From Glycomyces fuscus (GTDB taxonomy: Bacteria > Actinomycetota > Actinomycetes > Streptosporangiales > Streptosporangiaceae): a stretch of 64,000 nt of DNA. A model generated the notes under the pieces. It made no database searches, was not told where the DNA came from, and was given only the letters and a program-made list of their open reading frames with translations. Where the stretch lies: assembly GCA_002529455.1 (NCBI GenBank), contig NYMS01000041.1, positions 1 to 64,000 of the forward strand, given 5' to 3'. Of this stretch, positions 24,281 to 32,345 are shown in pieces. Made by a program: the position numbers and the translations under genes. Position 1 is the first letter of the stretch; each line of letters begins with the position of its first letter.

Positions 24281-24520
24281 ATGCCTGACCGAACCAAGAC
24301 CCGACAGTGCGCCCCGGTCATGATCTGCCCCGACTGCACGGAAGAGGCGCGCAACATCGCGCCCACCGCCTGGGCTCTGGCCTGGAACAGGCCCGACTAC
24401 AGCCACCGGGACGGGACGGAGCTGTGCCCCGACTACGGCACCAGCCCCGACAGCGAGAAGGGGCGCAGGCCCTTGCAGCCGGTCGTGTTCGTGCCCCTGG
24501 AGGCCCTCACCCCGGTCTGA
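24281..24520 (+). CDS. Small Cys-containing hypothetical protein
   Basis: The 79-aa product has a CPDC pair (residues 19-22) plus Cys residues before and after (RQCAPV and ELCPDYG) that could form a zinc knuckle or ribbon. ATG 24281 is preceded by AAGGAGGA at a good distance, which strongly supports translation. It is followed by a hairpin. I recognise no family. Small Cys-knuckle proteins of this type occur widely on actinomycete plasmids and phages. Confidence 0.6.
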   Translation: MPDRTKTRQCAPVMICPDCTEEARNIAPTAWALAWNRPDYSHRDGTELCPDYGTSPDSEKGRRPLQPVVFVPLEALTPV

Positions 24521-24527
24521 TAGGGCC

Positions 24528-24553
24528 GGCCCGAAGGAGGCAACCTTCGGGCC
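24528..24553 (+). terminator. Hairpin after the Cys-containing small gene
   Basis: GGCCCGAAGG (24528-24537) and CCTTCGGGCC (24544-24553) form a perfect 10-bp stem with a 6-nt loop. There is no T-tract. Confidence 0.65.
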
Positions 24554-24645
24554 GACCCCACCGCAACACCCGCGCCCACCGACAGAGGTGTGGAGCCAAA
24601 ACGACTGGGCGCGGGCCCAACACCACCAACGAAGTGGAGTGTGCT

Positions 24646-25269
24646 GTGAGCACGAGTATGCCCTACGGAGCACGGCGGGTCATCGTCACCCGCGATCACA
24701 TCGAGGACCTGCGCGTTCACGGGCGGGGTGCGTGCCTGACCTGGCACGAAGACACCCACCAGGTGCAGGCGGTCGGCCCGCGCGCCGCGACCGACCCCAG
24801 GCGGATGATCATCATCGGCTACCAGGGGTTGGGCGAGGTGTCCGAGCACCACGCCGAGAACGGGGACGAGGTCACCGACGAGGACCTCGCCCGGGACCTG
24901 ACCGATATCGCCAGCGACTGGCGGGCCGAGTGGCCCGAGATCCGCGCGATGAACCTCCAGGTACACGACCTGCGCCGCGCTCTGACAGACGCGGGCGCCT
25001 ACCTGGCCAGCGCTCCCACCTTCCAGCTGCCCATCCGCGGGCTGCCCCAGATGACGGATTACTACACCCTGGCGGGAAGCACCCGCCTGGCACAGGTGAC
25101 GGTCAGTTTCGGGTTCATCGAACCGACCCGGATCACCGCCAGCGACCCGGATGACGACACCCGGCCGATCGCCGACCTGACCCTGGGCACCGGTGGCACG
25201 CTCACCCACGCCGCGACCAGCCGCCTGATCGCCTCCACGGTGACCTGCGCCCTGAACCAGGACCGCTAG
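24646..25269 (+). CDS. Hypothetical accessory protein
   Basis: The 207-aa soluble product has an N-terminal beta segment (ARRVIVTRDHIEDLRVHG), an acidic middle (GDEVTDEDLARDLTDIASDW), and a C-terminal beta-rich part. GTG 24646 is chosen because it follows AAGTGGAGTG and the previous gene's hairpin; an in-frame reading extends upstream through that hairpin without a start signal. No family is recognised. It is one of four consecutive monocistronic genes, each closed by its own hairpin. Confidence 0.6.
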   Translation: MSTSMPYGARRVIVTRDHIEDLRVHGRGACLTWHEDTHQVQAVGPRAATDPRRMIIIGYQGLGEVSEHHAENGDEVTDEDLARDLTDIASDWRAEWPEIRAMNLQVHDLRRALTDAGAYLASAPTFQLPIRGLPQMTDYYTLAGSTRLAQVTVSFGFIEPTRITASDPDDDTRPIADLTLGTGGTLTHAATSRLIASTVTCALNQDR

Positions 25270-25278
25270 CGCCTACCC

Positions 25279-25311
25279 GGGGCCGCTCCGTCACCGGGGC
25301 GGGGCGGCCCC
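25279..25311 (+). terminator. Hairpin with conserved CCGTCACCGGGGC loop, copy 1
   Basis: GGGGCCGC (25279-25286) pairs with GCGGCCCC (25304-25311). The loop includes CCGTCACCGGGGC, which recurs in the loop of the hairpin at 26060-26090. Confidence 0.65.
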
Positions 25312-25371
25312 GCCACCCGACACCTTTGCGCCGAGCGCTGTGTTCGGCGCGCCCACAAGAAGGGATTCCAC

Positions 25372-26046
25372 GTGTTCAAGGACGTGCCTAACGTGACGAT
25401 CGCTGACTGGTTCGTTTCCGCCGAGATCACTCCGCGCATGCTGCGCACCCTGGACAGGATCGGCCCCGGCGGGGTGATCATCGCTGACCTGTACCGGCGC
25501 GGCTACTACGCCACCCACTCGCGCACCCTCGACCCCGGCAGCCAGACCTCCTTCATCGTGTACGGCTACCACGACCTGGCGTTCGACCTGCGGGTGTATA
25601 CCCGCCAGTGCGGGGACCGGGCTTGGGAGGAGCTGGTCCCCGATGTCGACTGCGCAGTCTGGGAGTGCATGGGCGAGTCCATCAAGGACGTCACCGGAAC
25701 CGGGTTCGTCGTCACCCGGATGCGCCAGGCCATGCAGCGCCACGGGTTCGACCTGACCGGTGCCCCGCACTACTACGACCGGTACGCCAGCCCCGGTGAC
25801 TACGCCAGCCCCATGACTCGGATGGTGCAGGACTTCTACACGGACCGAAACCACCCGACCATCACGGTCACCGTCAAGAGCCCGACCGACGAGAAGACCG
25901 GGGAGTTGTCCCTGATCACGATCAGCGACGGCGACCGGCACGTCACCGGCTGGCCCACGAGCATGCGCACCCAGTTCAGGACGGGCCCCAACGCGCACCG
26001 CACGCGCGAGGCCATCGAGGCCTACCTGCGCCGCACCCGCCCCTAA
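25372..26046 (+). CDS. Hypothetical accessory protein
   Basis: The 224-aa product has no membrane segment. It has an alpha/beta appearance with many aromatic residues (DLYRRGYYATHSRTL, FIVYGYHDLAFDLRVY). GTG 25372 follows GAAGGGATT. The family is unknown. Placement between two hairpins with a common loop suggests the same regulation as its neighbour at 26129. Confidence 0.6.
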   Translation: MFKDVPNVTIADWFVSAEITPRMLRTLDRIGPGGVIIADLYRRGYYATHSRTLDPGSQTSFIVYGYHDLAFDLRVYTRQCGDRAWEELVPDVDCAVWECMGESIKDVTGTGFVVTRMRQAMQRHGFDLTGAPHYYDRYASPGDYASPMTRMVQDFYTDRNHPTITVTVKSPTDEKTGELSLITISDGDRHVTGWPTSMRTQFRTGPNAHRTREAIEAYLRRTRP

Positions 26047-26059
26047 CCGCCGCCTCACC

Positions 26060-26090
26060 GGGCCGCCCCGTCACCGGGGCTGGGCGGCCC
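26060..26090 (+). terminator. Hairpin with conserved CCGTCACCGGGGC loop, copy 2
   Basis: GGGCCGCCC (26060-26068) pairs with GGGCGGCCC (26082-26090). The loop CGTCACCGGGGCT nearly equals that of 25279-25311. Confidence 0.65.
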
Positions 26091-26128
26091 CCACCCACAC
26101 CACCGCTCTACGAAGGGATCCGTCTGCC

Positions 26129-26944
26129 ATGACCACGACCACCTCGACTCCGCGCCGCTGCGCCACCCGTACCCGTGACCTCGTCCTGGCCGCCCTGACC
26201 GAGGCCACCGCACCCGTCACCGTCACCGAGCTGGCCGAGCGGGCGGGGGTGGGCAAGTCCACCCTGGGCAAGCACCTGCCCGCCCTGGAGAAGGACGGAC
26301 TGGCGGTGCGCACCCCGGGCGGACGCGACGGGCGACGCCGCCTGCCCGACACCTGGCAGGCCACCACCTCCACCACGCCGGACACCGACCCGGGGGAGAA
26401 CACCGAGCCTTTGACGAGTGACCACGCCGAGGAGGAAACCGAGACCGCTTCCGCCGAGACCTCCTCCGCACCGGACACCGCTGCGAAAGAGGCCCCCGAG
26501 GTGGACATTCCCACCCCGGCGACGCAGGAGGCCTCTCCGCAGGTGACCCCGGAGCAGGCCCCGGCGGACGAGGCGACCGCGACCGAGGACCAGAGCCCGA
26601 CCGCCACGGGCGCTCCGGTGCCACCCGCTGCGCCCCGGCCGGACTCCACCTTTCGGAACACGGCCACAGTGACCGTCACCCGTGCCGGAGTCACCACTGC
26701 GGAGGGCCTCAACCCGGTCAGCGGCAGCACACGACTCGCACCGGGCGAGCTGAAGCTGATGGTCAAGGCCATCCTGGACGCCGACCCGGGCGAAGAGTTC
26801 ACCGCGACCGAGATCAGCCACCTTCTCCAGGGCCGCTCCATCGGGGCCATCCAGAACAACCTCGCCCGCCTGGCCAAGGAGGAGCGCGCGGTACAGACCT
26901 GTGACAAGCCCCGCCGCTACCGCTCGGCCAAGCACCCCGTCTGA
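26129..26944 (+). CDS. Two-winged-helix DNA-binding protein
   Basis: The 271-aa product has an N-terminal MarR/IclR-like winged helix (TRDLVLAALTEATAPVTVTEL, AERAGVGKSTLGKHLPALEKDGLAVR, residues 14-65). A long low-complexity Thr/Glu/Pro/Ala linker spans about 75-190. A second HTH-like domain lies at the C-terminus (LMVKAILDADPGEEFTATEIS, GRSIGAIQNNLARLAKE, 208-255). Both ends resemble replicon-encoded repressors, so it is a candidate to bind the tandem operators at 23.66-23.88 kb. ATG 26129 follows GAAGGGATC. A hairpin closes the gene. Confidence 0.68.
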   Translation: MTTTTSTPRRCATRTRDLVLAALTEATAPVTVTELAERAGVGKSTLGKHLPALEKDGLAVRTPGGRDGRRRLPDTWQATTSTTPDTDPGENTEPLTSDHAEEETETASAETSSAPDTAAKEAPEVDIPTPATQEASPQVTPEQAPADEATATEDQSPTATGAPVPPAAPRPDSTFRNTATVTVTRAGVTTAEGLNPVSGSTRLAPGELKLMVKAILDADPGEEFTATEISHLLQGRSIGAIQNNLARLAKEERAVQTCDKPRRYRSAKHPV

Positions 26945-26958
26945 CCCGCCACCACCCC

Positions 26959-26991
26959 GGGGGTGCGGGCACCTGAACAGCCCGCACCCCC
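26959..26991 (+). terminator. Hairpin after the winged-helix gene
   Basis: GGGGGTGCGGGC (26959-26970) and GCCCGCACCCCC (26980-26991) make a perfect 12-bp stem. Confidence 0.7.
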
Positions 26992-27019
26992 ACCTTCCAC
27001 ATACCCTAGGGGAGTATTG

Positions 27020-27388
27020 ATGTTCGACGTTGCCTGGACCGTGTTCGACCGCGGCTGCCTGGAGTGGGAGCACGCCTTGACCCTGACCGGGCTGTGCGTG
27101 AGCGCGACCCTGATCGGGATCGTCAACCGCACCAGCCGCCTGCTGGGCACCTACTACGTGCGCGGCCAGTGGCCCGGCATGGTCCACCACGAGGAGCGGG
27201 GCCCGGGAACCATCTGCGGACCGTGCGGCCACCACCTGGCCACTCACGACCGCGCCACCGGCCGGTGCTGCCACGGCACCCCGCTGGACCACCTCGCGAT
27301 GATCATCGCCCTGCCCATGCCCCTGCTCGTGCGGGACATGCTGCAGCAGGCGGGCTGCCCCTGCCGCCTGAAGGACAAGCGAACCTGA
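27020..27388 (+). CDS. Hypothetical protein with zinc-ribbon-like Cys cluster
   Basis: The 122-aa product has two hydrophobic stretches (ALTLTGLCVSATLIGIV, about 19-35, and LAMIIALPMPLLV, about 94-106). Between them is a Cys/His cluster, ICGPCGHHLATHDRATGRCC, of the type that binds zinc in small phage and plasmid proteins. GCPCRL follows near the C-terminus. ATG 27020 follows AGGGGAG. The family is not recognised. A strong 23-bp hairpin follows. Confidence 0.6.
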   Translation: MFDVAWTVFDRGCLEWEHALTLTGLCVSATLIGIVNRTSRLLGTYYVRGQWPGMVHHEERGPGTICGPCGHHLATHDRATGRCCHGTPLDHLAMIIALPMPLLVRDMLQQAGCPCRLKDKRT

Positions 27389-27407
27389 CCCACACCACGC
27401 CAACCGG

Positions 27408-27462
27408 GTGAAGGCCCGGGACCCGCACCATTCACGCGCTGGTGCGGGTCCCGGGCCTTCAC
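27408..27462 (+). terminator. Perfect 23-bp hairpin
   Basis: The arms 27408-27430 and 27440-27462 are perfectly complementary over 23 bp with a 9-nt loop. No T-run follows. It is the longest hairpin of the accessory region and divides the single-gene units from the methyltransferase operon. Confidence 0.75.
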
Positions 27463-27568
27463 CATGCTTCGACTTCTTTCCTCGGGTTTTTCGAGGCCGG
27501 TGTCGCATCCGCTATAGGGGCGTCTTCTTAGGGGTTCATCAGGGCGAGAACAACGAAGGGGGCTCCTG

Positions 27569-28312
27569 ATGACCCACACCCTCAACAACACCGGGGCGGG
27601 CAGGCCGCCGCTGGCGGTCTGGTTGTGCGCGCCGACCGCGCACCAGCCACCTCCCCTCGGCGGGGACCTGGTGCCGGTGCCGCGCCGGTTGGCCCGTCGT
27701 CTGGTGGCCGAGTACACCTGCCCCGGCGGGGTGGTCGCGGACCTGACCGGCACCAGCCTGGTCGCCGAACAGGCCGCGGCCGCGGGACGCTTCTACGAGG
27801 CGGCTCCGCCCACCTTCCCGCACCGGCCGGCGCACGGCGAGCGGGACGTCGCGTGGGCCGACCTGACAGCCTTGACGGTCAGCGCCGAGGTCGACGAGGA
27901 ACGGCAGGTGCGCGAGCGAAGGCTGCGGGCACGGATGCTGTTCGCTGCGACCGTCACCCGCCCCGGCGGGATCATCGCCGCCATCACCTCGGTGGGGCAC
28001 ACCCCGCAAGGGGTGGTGGTCGATCCCGCTCCGGGGCTGGTGCGGGCCGCCTCCTGCGCGGGGTTGGTCTACCTACAGCACGTCATCGCGATCACCGCAC
28101 CGCTCTGCGAAGCCGGGCTCGGCGCCACCATCCCCGTCCGGAGCGAGGGCCTCGACGCCGACGAGGAAGAGACGGAGCCGGGATTGCCGGTCTCGGTGGC
28201 TAACGCGGCGGCCTCCATCACCTCACCCGCACACCTGAACGTCAGTGTCTTCCGGGTTCCGAAGAAGGGCCACACCGTCACCGCGGAAGCGCCCGGGGAG
28301 GTGGGCGCATGA
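27569..28312 (+). CDS. Methyltransferase-fold-like partner of the DNA methyltransferase
   Basis: The 247-aa product shows traces of a Rossmann methyltransferase fold (YTCPGGVVADLTGTSLVAEQAAAAGRFYEA at 50-79, similar in place to motif I, and RPGGIIAAITS at 131), but the G-x-G and catalytic S/T-PPY motifs are missing. ATG 27569 follows GAAGGGGGC. Its stop overlaps the ATG of a real DNA methyltransferase (4 bp), so the two are coupled. It may be an inactive subunit, target-recognition partner or degraded paralogue. Confidence 0.55.
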   Translation: MTHTLNNTGAGRPPLAVWLCAPTAHQPPPLGGDLVPVPRRLARRLVAEYTCPGGVVADLTGTSLVAEQAAAAGRFYEAAPPTFPHRPAHGERDVAWADLTALTVSAEVDEERQVRERRLRARMLFAATVTRPGGIIAAITSVGHTPQGVVVDPAPGLVRAASCAGLVYLQHVIAITAPLCEAGLGATIPVRSEGLDADEEETEPGLPVSVANAAASITSPAHLNVSVFRVPKKGHTVTAEAPGEVGA

Positions 28313-29271
28313 CGCAGGACCACCAGGAGGAGCTGTTCGACGACGCACACCCGCACGAGCACCCCGCCCGGTCCGGCAACCAGTCGGGCGGTGCGGGATG
28401 GTCGGTGTGGCTGACCGGCCAGCAGCAGGCCCGTCAACAGCGCGGCACCCGCTACTCGCGCCTGTCGGTGGAGCACCCCGCCAAGATGCTCCCGGCCATC
28501 GCCCGCCACGCCATTCGCACCTACACCCGCCCCGGCGAGGTGGTGCTGGACCCGATGTGCGGGATCGGCACCAGCCTGGTCGAAGCCGTCCACCTGGGCC
28601 GCGACGCCATTGGAGTGGAGCTGGAGCCCAAATGGGCCAGCATCGCGAGGTTGAACCTCGAAGCCGCCCAAGCTCGGGGAGCGCACGGCCAGGGTCGGGT
28701 GCACACCGGCGAAGCCGCCCGCACCCTGGCCGGTCTGACCGAGGACGCCCTGGCCGGGAAGGTGCGGCTGGTGCTGACCTCGCCCCCGTACGGGTCCATG
28801 ACCCACGGACAGGTCCGCTCTCGCAGGGACGGCGCCGAGGCGGTGGAGAAGCACGCCCACGTCTACTCCCGCGACCGCGACCGGCGCGCGGACAACCTCG
28901 CCTACCAGCGCCCACACGTGCTGGCCACCTCTTTCACCCGAATCATGGCCGCCTGCAAGCCCTTGCTGGCCCCGGGCGGGATGGTCGTGGTAACCACCCG
29001 CCCCTACCGCAAGGACGGACGCCTCATCGACTTCCCCGGCCAGGTGGCCGACGCCGCACGGCGTGCGGGGTTGGTGCAGGTCGACCGGTGCGCGGCGCTG
29101 CTGTGCGCCCTCAAGGAGGGGGAGGTGGTCTCGCGGACCTCGTTCTTCCAGCTCATTGAGACCAAACGCCTGCGCAAGGAGGGCAGGCCGGTGCACGTGA
29201 TCCAGCACGAGGACGCGCTGGTGTTCACCAACCCCGCCCCGGTCGCGGCAGAGGGGAGCACTGCGGCATGA
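28309..29271 (+). CDS. DNA methyltransferase, N4-cytosine/N6-adenine type
   Basis: The 320-aa product has the AdoMet-binding motif I VVLDPMCGIGTSLVEAV near residues 77-93, followed by AIGVELEPKWASIA (motif II/III), and catalytic motif IV LTSPPYGSM near 155-163. The SPPY version is usual for N4-cytosine methylation, although N6-adenine cannot be excluded. Motif VIII/X-like GGMVVVTTRPYRKDG follows. No restriction endonuclease gene is adjacent, so it is probably an orphan or anti-restriction methyltransferase protecting the mobile element on entry into a new host. ATG overlaps the upstream stop and its own stop overlaps the next ATG. Confidence 0.85.
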   Translation: MTQDHQEELFDDAHPHEHPARSGNQSGGAGWSVWLTGQQQARQQRGTRYSRLSVEHPAKMLPAIARHAIRTYTRPGEVVLDPMCGIGTSLVEAVHLGRDAIGVELEPKWASIARLNLEAAQARGAHGQGRVHTGEAARTLAGLTEDALAGKVRLVLTSPPYGSMTHGQVRSRRDGAEAVEKHAHVYSRDRDRRADNLAYQRPHVLATSFTRIMAACKPLLAPGGMVVVTTRPYRKDGRLIDFPGQVADAARRAGLVQVDRCAALLCALKEGEVVSRTSFFQLIETKRLRKEGRPVHVIQHEDALVFTNPAPVAAEGSTAA

Positions 29272-29675
29272 GGCTGCCCAACCCCAACCCGGCTGCTGTT
29301 TCCACCACTCGCCGTGAAAGGACACCCGGTCCCGTGGCCTTCTCTGACACCGCATCCGCGGACCTGCGCAGGCGCATCATCGACGACATCCGCGCCCTGG
29401 CCGACTTTTTGGACTTGAACCCCGAGTTGCCGGTGGGGCCGCACACGCGGGTGGAGGTCGTCTACTTCCCGCACAGCGACACCGACGACGAGGCCTTCGA
29501 CGAGGTGGCCGACGTCGCCGCCCTGCTGGGGCGGATTCCGGCGTGGGAGGGCGAGCACTACGTGGTCGAGCACGCCCACGGCGCGGGACGGTACCGGGCG
29601 GTGGCCATCCCCGGCGACGTCAGGGCGGCCTACCGGGCCTGGCTGACCTACACCGGCCACGTGCGCCCCGACTGA
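29268..29675 (+). CDS. Small hypothetical protein of the methyltransferase operon
   Basis: The 135-aa product is acidic, with helices ADLRRRIIDDIRALADFLDL and AFDEVADVAALLG. A beta strand RVEVVYFPHSD is central. No family is recognised. ATG 29268 overlaps the methyltransferase stop. A perfect 19-bp hairpin ends the operon. Confidence 0.6.
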   Translation: MRLPNPNPAAVSTTRRERTPGPVAFSDTASADLRRRIIDDIRALADFLDLNPELPVGPHTRVEVVYFPHSDTDDEAFDEVADVAALLGRIPAWEGEHYVVEHAHGAGRYRAVAIPGDVRAAYRAWLTYTGHVRPD

Positions 29676-29690
29676 CCAGCGACCCGCTGG

Positions 29691-29736
29691 GGTGGGGCCG
29701 ACGTGGGGCGCTGTAGGGCCCCACGTCGGCCCCACC
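29691..29736 (+). terminator. Perfect 19-bp hairpin closing the methyltransferase operon
   Basis: The arms 29691-29709 and 29718-29736 are perfectly complementary over 19 bp, with an 8-nt loop. Confidence 0.75.
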
Positions 29737-29989
29737 GCCCCGGCCCGGTCCCGTCACCCCAGCCGGGGCACGCGTGGCCGACAGGGGCCGCCTGCGGCCC
29801 TGAACAGCGAAAACGACATACCGCCCGAAACGGGTGGGCGCATGAACAGGGGAGCGGAAATCCGGTGGCGGGTGCGCCGAATCCGCTTGCACTACTCGGC
29901 GAGATCGAGCGTGGATGCGTGGTGCCCCGCCACATGCGGGGCCGCGCACCGTATCCGCGCAGTTCACCGATGGGGGAGAGGTGGGACGG

Positions 29990-30268
29990 GTGGGTGTGAA
30001 ACCTTCCCTTCGGCTTGACGAGGTCGGCTTGTTGCCGGTGGTGCTGGATCCGGTGACGGCCGGGCGGATGCTCGGTCTGGGCCGCACCACCGCCTACCGG
30101 CTCCTGCGCGAGGGCGCCTTCCCGGTGCCCGCGCACCGCACCGGTAAGGCGTGGGTGGTGCCCACCGCTGGGGTCCTGGCCCACCTCGGCTTGGACCACC
30201 TGGCCTTTCCGCCACGAAGTGAATGTGGGTGCGGTGCGCGCGGTGACCAGAGGAAAGGTGAGAAGTAG
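29990..30268 (+). CDS. Excisionase-like helix-turn-helix protein (Xis)
   Basis: The 92-aa product carries a MerR/HTH_17 type domain: LDPVTAGRMLGLGRTTAYRLLREGAFPVPAHRTGKAWVV in parts (residues 16-55). The gene directly precedes the integrase (stop TAG followed at once by ATG), the usual xis-int order. It would steer the integrase to excision. The start is probably GTG 29990 with GGGAGAGG upstream; GTG 29981 or 29996 are alternatives. The preceding 250 bp (29737-29989) hold no gene I can support. Confidence 0.78.
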   Translation: MGVKPSLRLDEVGLLPVVLDPVTAGRMLGLGRTTAYRLLREGAFPVPAHRTGKAWVVPTAGVLAHLGLDHLAFPPRSECGCGARGDQRKGEK

Positions 30269-31735
30269 ATGGCTTCTCATGACGGGTCGGTGTTCAAACG
30301 CTGCGGATGCCGCGACCAGATGACCGGCAAACTCCTCGGAGCGAAGTGCCCGCGGTTGCGCCGGGAGGAGGGCGGGTGGAACCCCAGGCACGGGGAGTGG
30401 GGCTTCCAGCTGGAGTTGCCCCGCACCAGCCAGGGCAGGCGCCGTCAGGCCAGGCGTACCGGGCTTGCTTCCCAGGAGGAGGCGCAGAAGGCGATCGACC
30501 ACCTCAAGATCCTCATCGGCTTGGCCGACGAAGAACCAGACGTCGAGGTTCAGGTCGCCGACCTCATCCAGGTAGCGCTGCGGGGACGCCACCGCCTCCC
30601 GGAAGTGGAGGAGGTCAAGCGGCGTATCGGCGTGGGGGTGCGCATTCGGGAGACGGTGCCGACCGTCGCGGCGTGGCTGGCCGAGTGGTTGGTGGGCAAG
30701 CCGGACCTGGCGGAGAAGACCCGCCTGTCCTACGACGGACACATCCGCCGGTATCTGGTCCCGCACCTGGGGCAGACCCGGCTGGACAAGCTCACTTCCT
30801 GGCAGGTCGAGGAGATGTTCGCGGCCATCGAGGAGAACAACAGCCACATCCTGGAGTGCCGCGAGTCCGACGATCCAAAGGTGCGGAACTCGGTGCGCGG
30901 GCGGCGGGTGATCTCGCTGACCACCAAGCACCGCATCCGCGCCACGTTGCGCAGCGCCCTGTCCGAGGCGGTGCGCCGTCCGGACCTGCCGATAAGCGTG
31001 AACATCGCCTCCCACGTCCGGTTGCCTTCGTGCCCGCGCACGAAACCGCTGATATGGACGGCCGACCGGGTACGCCAGTGGCAGGTGGACGGGGTCGTGC
31101 CCGGCGAGGTGATGGTGTGGACCCCGGAACAGACCATCACCTTCCTGACCCACGCCAAGAAGTACACCTGGCTGTTCCCGCTCTTCCACCTCATCGCCGT
31201 CAAAGGCCTACGCCGCGGAGAAGCGGTCGGGCTCCCGTGGGCCAACACCCGGCTCACCGACGGACAGGTCGACATTCGCACCCAGGTCGTCACCCTGGGA
31301 TGGAAGACAGCCACGACCACGCCGAAAAGCGCGGCCGGACAGCGCACTATCACCCTGGACAAGGACACCGTGAAGGTGCTGCGCTCGTGGAAGAAGCTCC
31401 AAACCGAGGCCCGGCTCCAGGCCGGGCAGGGCTGGAATGACACGGGGTTGGTGTTCACCCAGTTCGATGGGTCGGGCTGGCATCCGGGGCAGGTGACCCG
31501 GTGGTTCACCCGGATCTCCAAGGCGGCGGGGCTACCGCCGATTCACCTGCACGGGTTGCGCCACGGCGCGGCCTCGCTCGCGCTGGCCGCGGGAGCGGAT
31601 GTGAAGGTGGTCTCCGGTGAGCTAGGGCACGCGACCACGCACTTCACCCAGGACACCTACCAAACGGTGTTCCCGGAGGTCGCGCGGGCAGCGGCCGAGG
31701 CCACCGCCGCGATGCTCAGGCCTGTACGCGCATAG
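30269..31735 (+). CDS. Tyrosine site-specific integrase
   Basis: The 488-aa phage-type integrase is of full length. It has an arm-type N-terminal domain, a SAM-like core-binding domain (VAAWLAEWLVGKPDLAEKT to HLGQTRLDKLTSWQVEEMF), and a catalytic domain with Arg in KGLRRGEA near 313, HGLRHGAAS near 427, and LGHATTHFTQDTY at 452-464, the last Tyr being the nucleophile. All catalytic residues (R, K region, H-x-x-R, H, Y) are visible. It would integrate and excise the element. The gene reads toward the predicted right att repeat 120 bp away. Confidence 0.93.
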   Translation: MASHDGSVFKRCGCRDQMTGKLLGAKCPRLRREEGGWNPRHGEWGFQLELPRTSQGRRRQARRTGLASQEEAQKAIDHLKILIGLADEEPDVEVQVADLIQVALRGRHRLPEVEEVKRRIGVGVRIRETVPTVAAWLAEWLVGKPDLAEKTRLSYDGHIRRYLVPHLGQTRLDKLTSWQVEEMFAAIEENNSHILECRESDDPKVRNSVRGRRVISLTTKHRIRATLRSALSEAVRRPDLPISVNIASHVRLPSCPRTKPLIWTADRVRQWQVDGVVPGEVMVWTPEQTITFLTHAKKYTWLFPLFHLIAVKGLRRGEAVGLPWANTRLTDGQVDIRTQVVTLGWKTATTTPKSAAGQRTITLDKDTVKVLRSWKKLQTEARLQAGQGWNDTGLVFTQFDGSGWHPGQVTRWFTRISKAAGLPPIHLHGLRHGAASLALAAGADVKVVSGELGHATTHFTQDTYQTVFPEVARAAAEATAAMLRPVRA

Positions 31736-31756
31736 CGGTGTCGTAGCCGGACTGGC

Positions 31757-31770
31757 GAGCACACCAGGAG
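31757..31770. repeat. Integrase-arm-like repeat, copy 1
   Basis: GAGCACACCAGGAG, preceded by ACTGG and followed by a CACAC-GG sequence, recurs near tRNA-Arg at 56748-56761 (19 of 20 bp with the ACTGG prefix). The sequence lies 21 bp behind the integrase stop. It may be an arm-type binding site. Confidence 0.45.
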
Positions 31771-31785
31771 CCACACGGCACCACC

Positions 31786-31829
31786 AACCCCAGGCCAGTG
31801 CACGGGTTCACCTGGCTGGCCTGGGGTTT
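31786..31829 (+). terminator. Terminator of the integrase gene
   Basis: AACCCCAGGCCAG (31786-31798) pairs perfectly with CTGGCCTGGGGTT (31816-31828), ending in TTT. Confidence 0.75.
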
Positions 31830-31856
31830 CCTCGCGCTCGGGACCGGTAACCCACC

Positions 31857-31870
31857 GGATCAAAGGTCCC
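31857..31870. other. Candidate right attachment core
   Basis: GGATCAAAGGTCCC matches 877-890 in 13 of 14 positions and same orientation. GTGCTTCA follows here 12 bp later. It is situated between the integrase terminator and the truncated MazG-like gene. Confidence 0.4.
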
Positions 31871-31887
31871 TTGGTTCGGCTCGTGCT

Positions 31888-32049
31888 TCAGACAGCTCGT
31901 TGCGCCAATTTCGCCAGGTTACCGATGTCTCCGACCAGACCTAAAGCGAGCTGTTCCGGTGTCCATGGCCGACCGGACCGCTCGATGTCACGGGCGGTGT
32001 AGAGCGCGGCCACGGCTCGAGCTTTCGACTGCATCGTTGCGAAGTCCAC
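31888..32049 (-). pseudogene. MazG-like pyrophosphohydrolase, 3'-truncated
   Basis: The minus-strand frame gives 53 residues from GTG at 32049 to TGA at 31888. It contains VDFATMQSKARAVAALY and GRPWTPEQLALGLVGDIGN, which match the first helices of actinomycete MazG-like nucleotide pyrophosphohydrolases (about 100-120 aa). The frame stops after LAKLAQRAV, so the catalytic second half (ExxE...D helices) is missing. The break lies 18 bp from the predicted right att core and 150 bp from the integrase, so insertion of the element, or an earlier one, probably destroyed the gene. No matching 3' half is seen at the left end. Confidence 0.6.
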
Positions 32050-32188
32050 CGGTCCAGTATCCAGCTCAGGACAAACGGGCCCATCGGCGGGACACCATCG
32101 TTGCCCCTTTCCGGCTTATCTTGTCCGCCCCCTCACCACCGGGCCCGGGGCCGGGGGCCGGGGCCCGGCGGCGAGGGACGGGACGGCC

Positions 32189-32216
32189 CGGACACCCGCA
32201 GGATTCCGGGTGTCCG
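32189..32216 (-). terminator. Hairpin downstream of the LysR gene
   Basis: CGGACACCCG (32189-32198) pairs with CGGGTGTCCG (32207-32216), 130 bp past the LysR stop. A GC-rich imperfect palindrome around 32140-32168 lies further on. Confidence 0.5.
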
Positions 32217-32345
32217 CCGGAAGCGCGACCGACGCGACCAGCCGTGGTCCGACCGCGGGCATCACCGGAACGAGAGCCGCGCCCCTTCCCGACCCGCTGG
32301 GCTCGGACACCACTCGGGAGAAGCGCCTCGACTGTTCCCGCCGGA

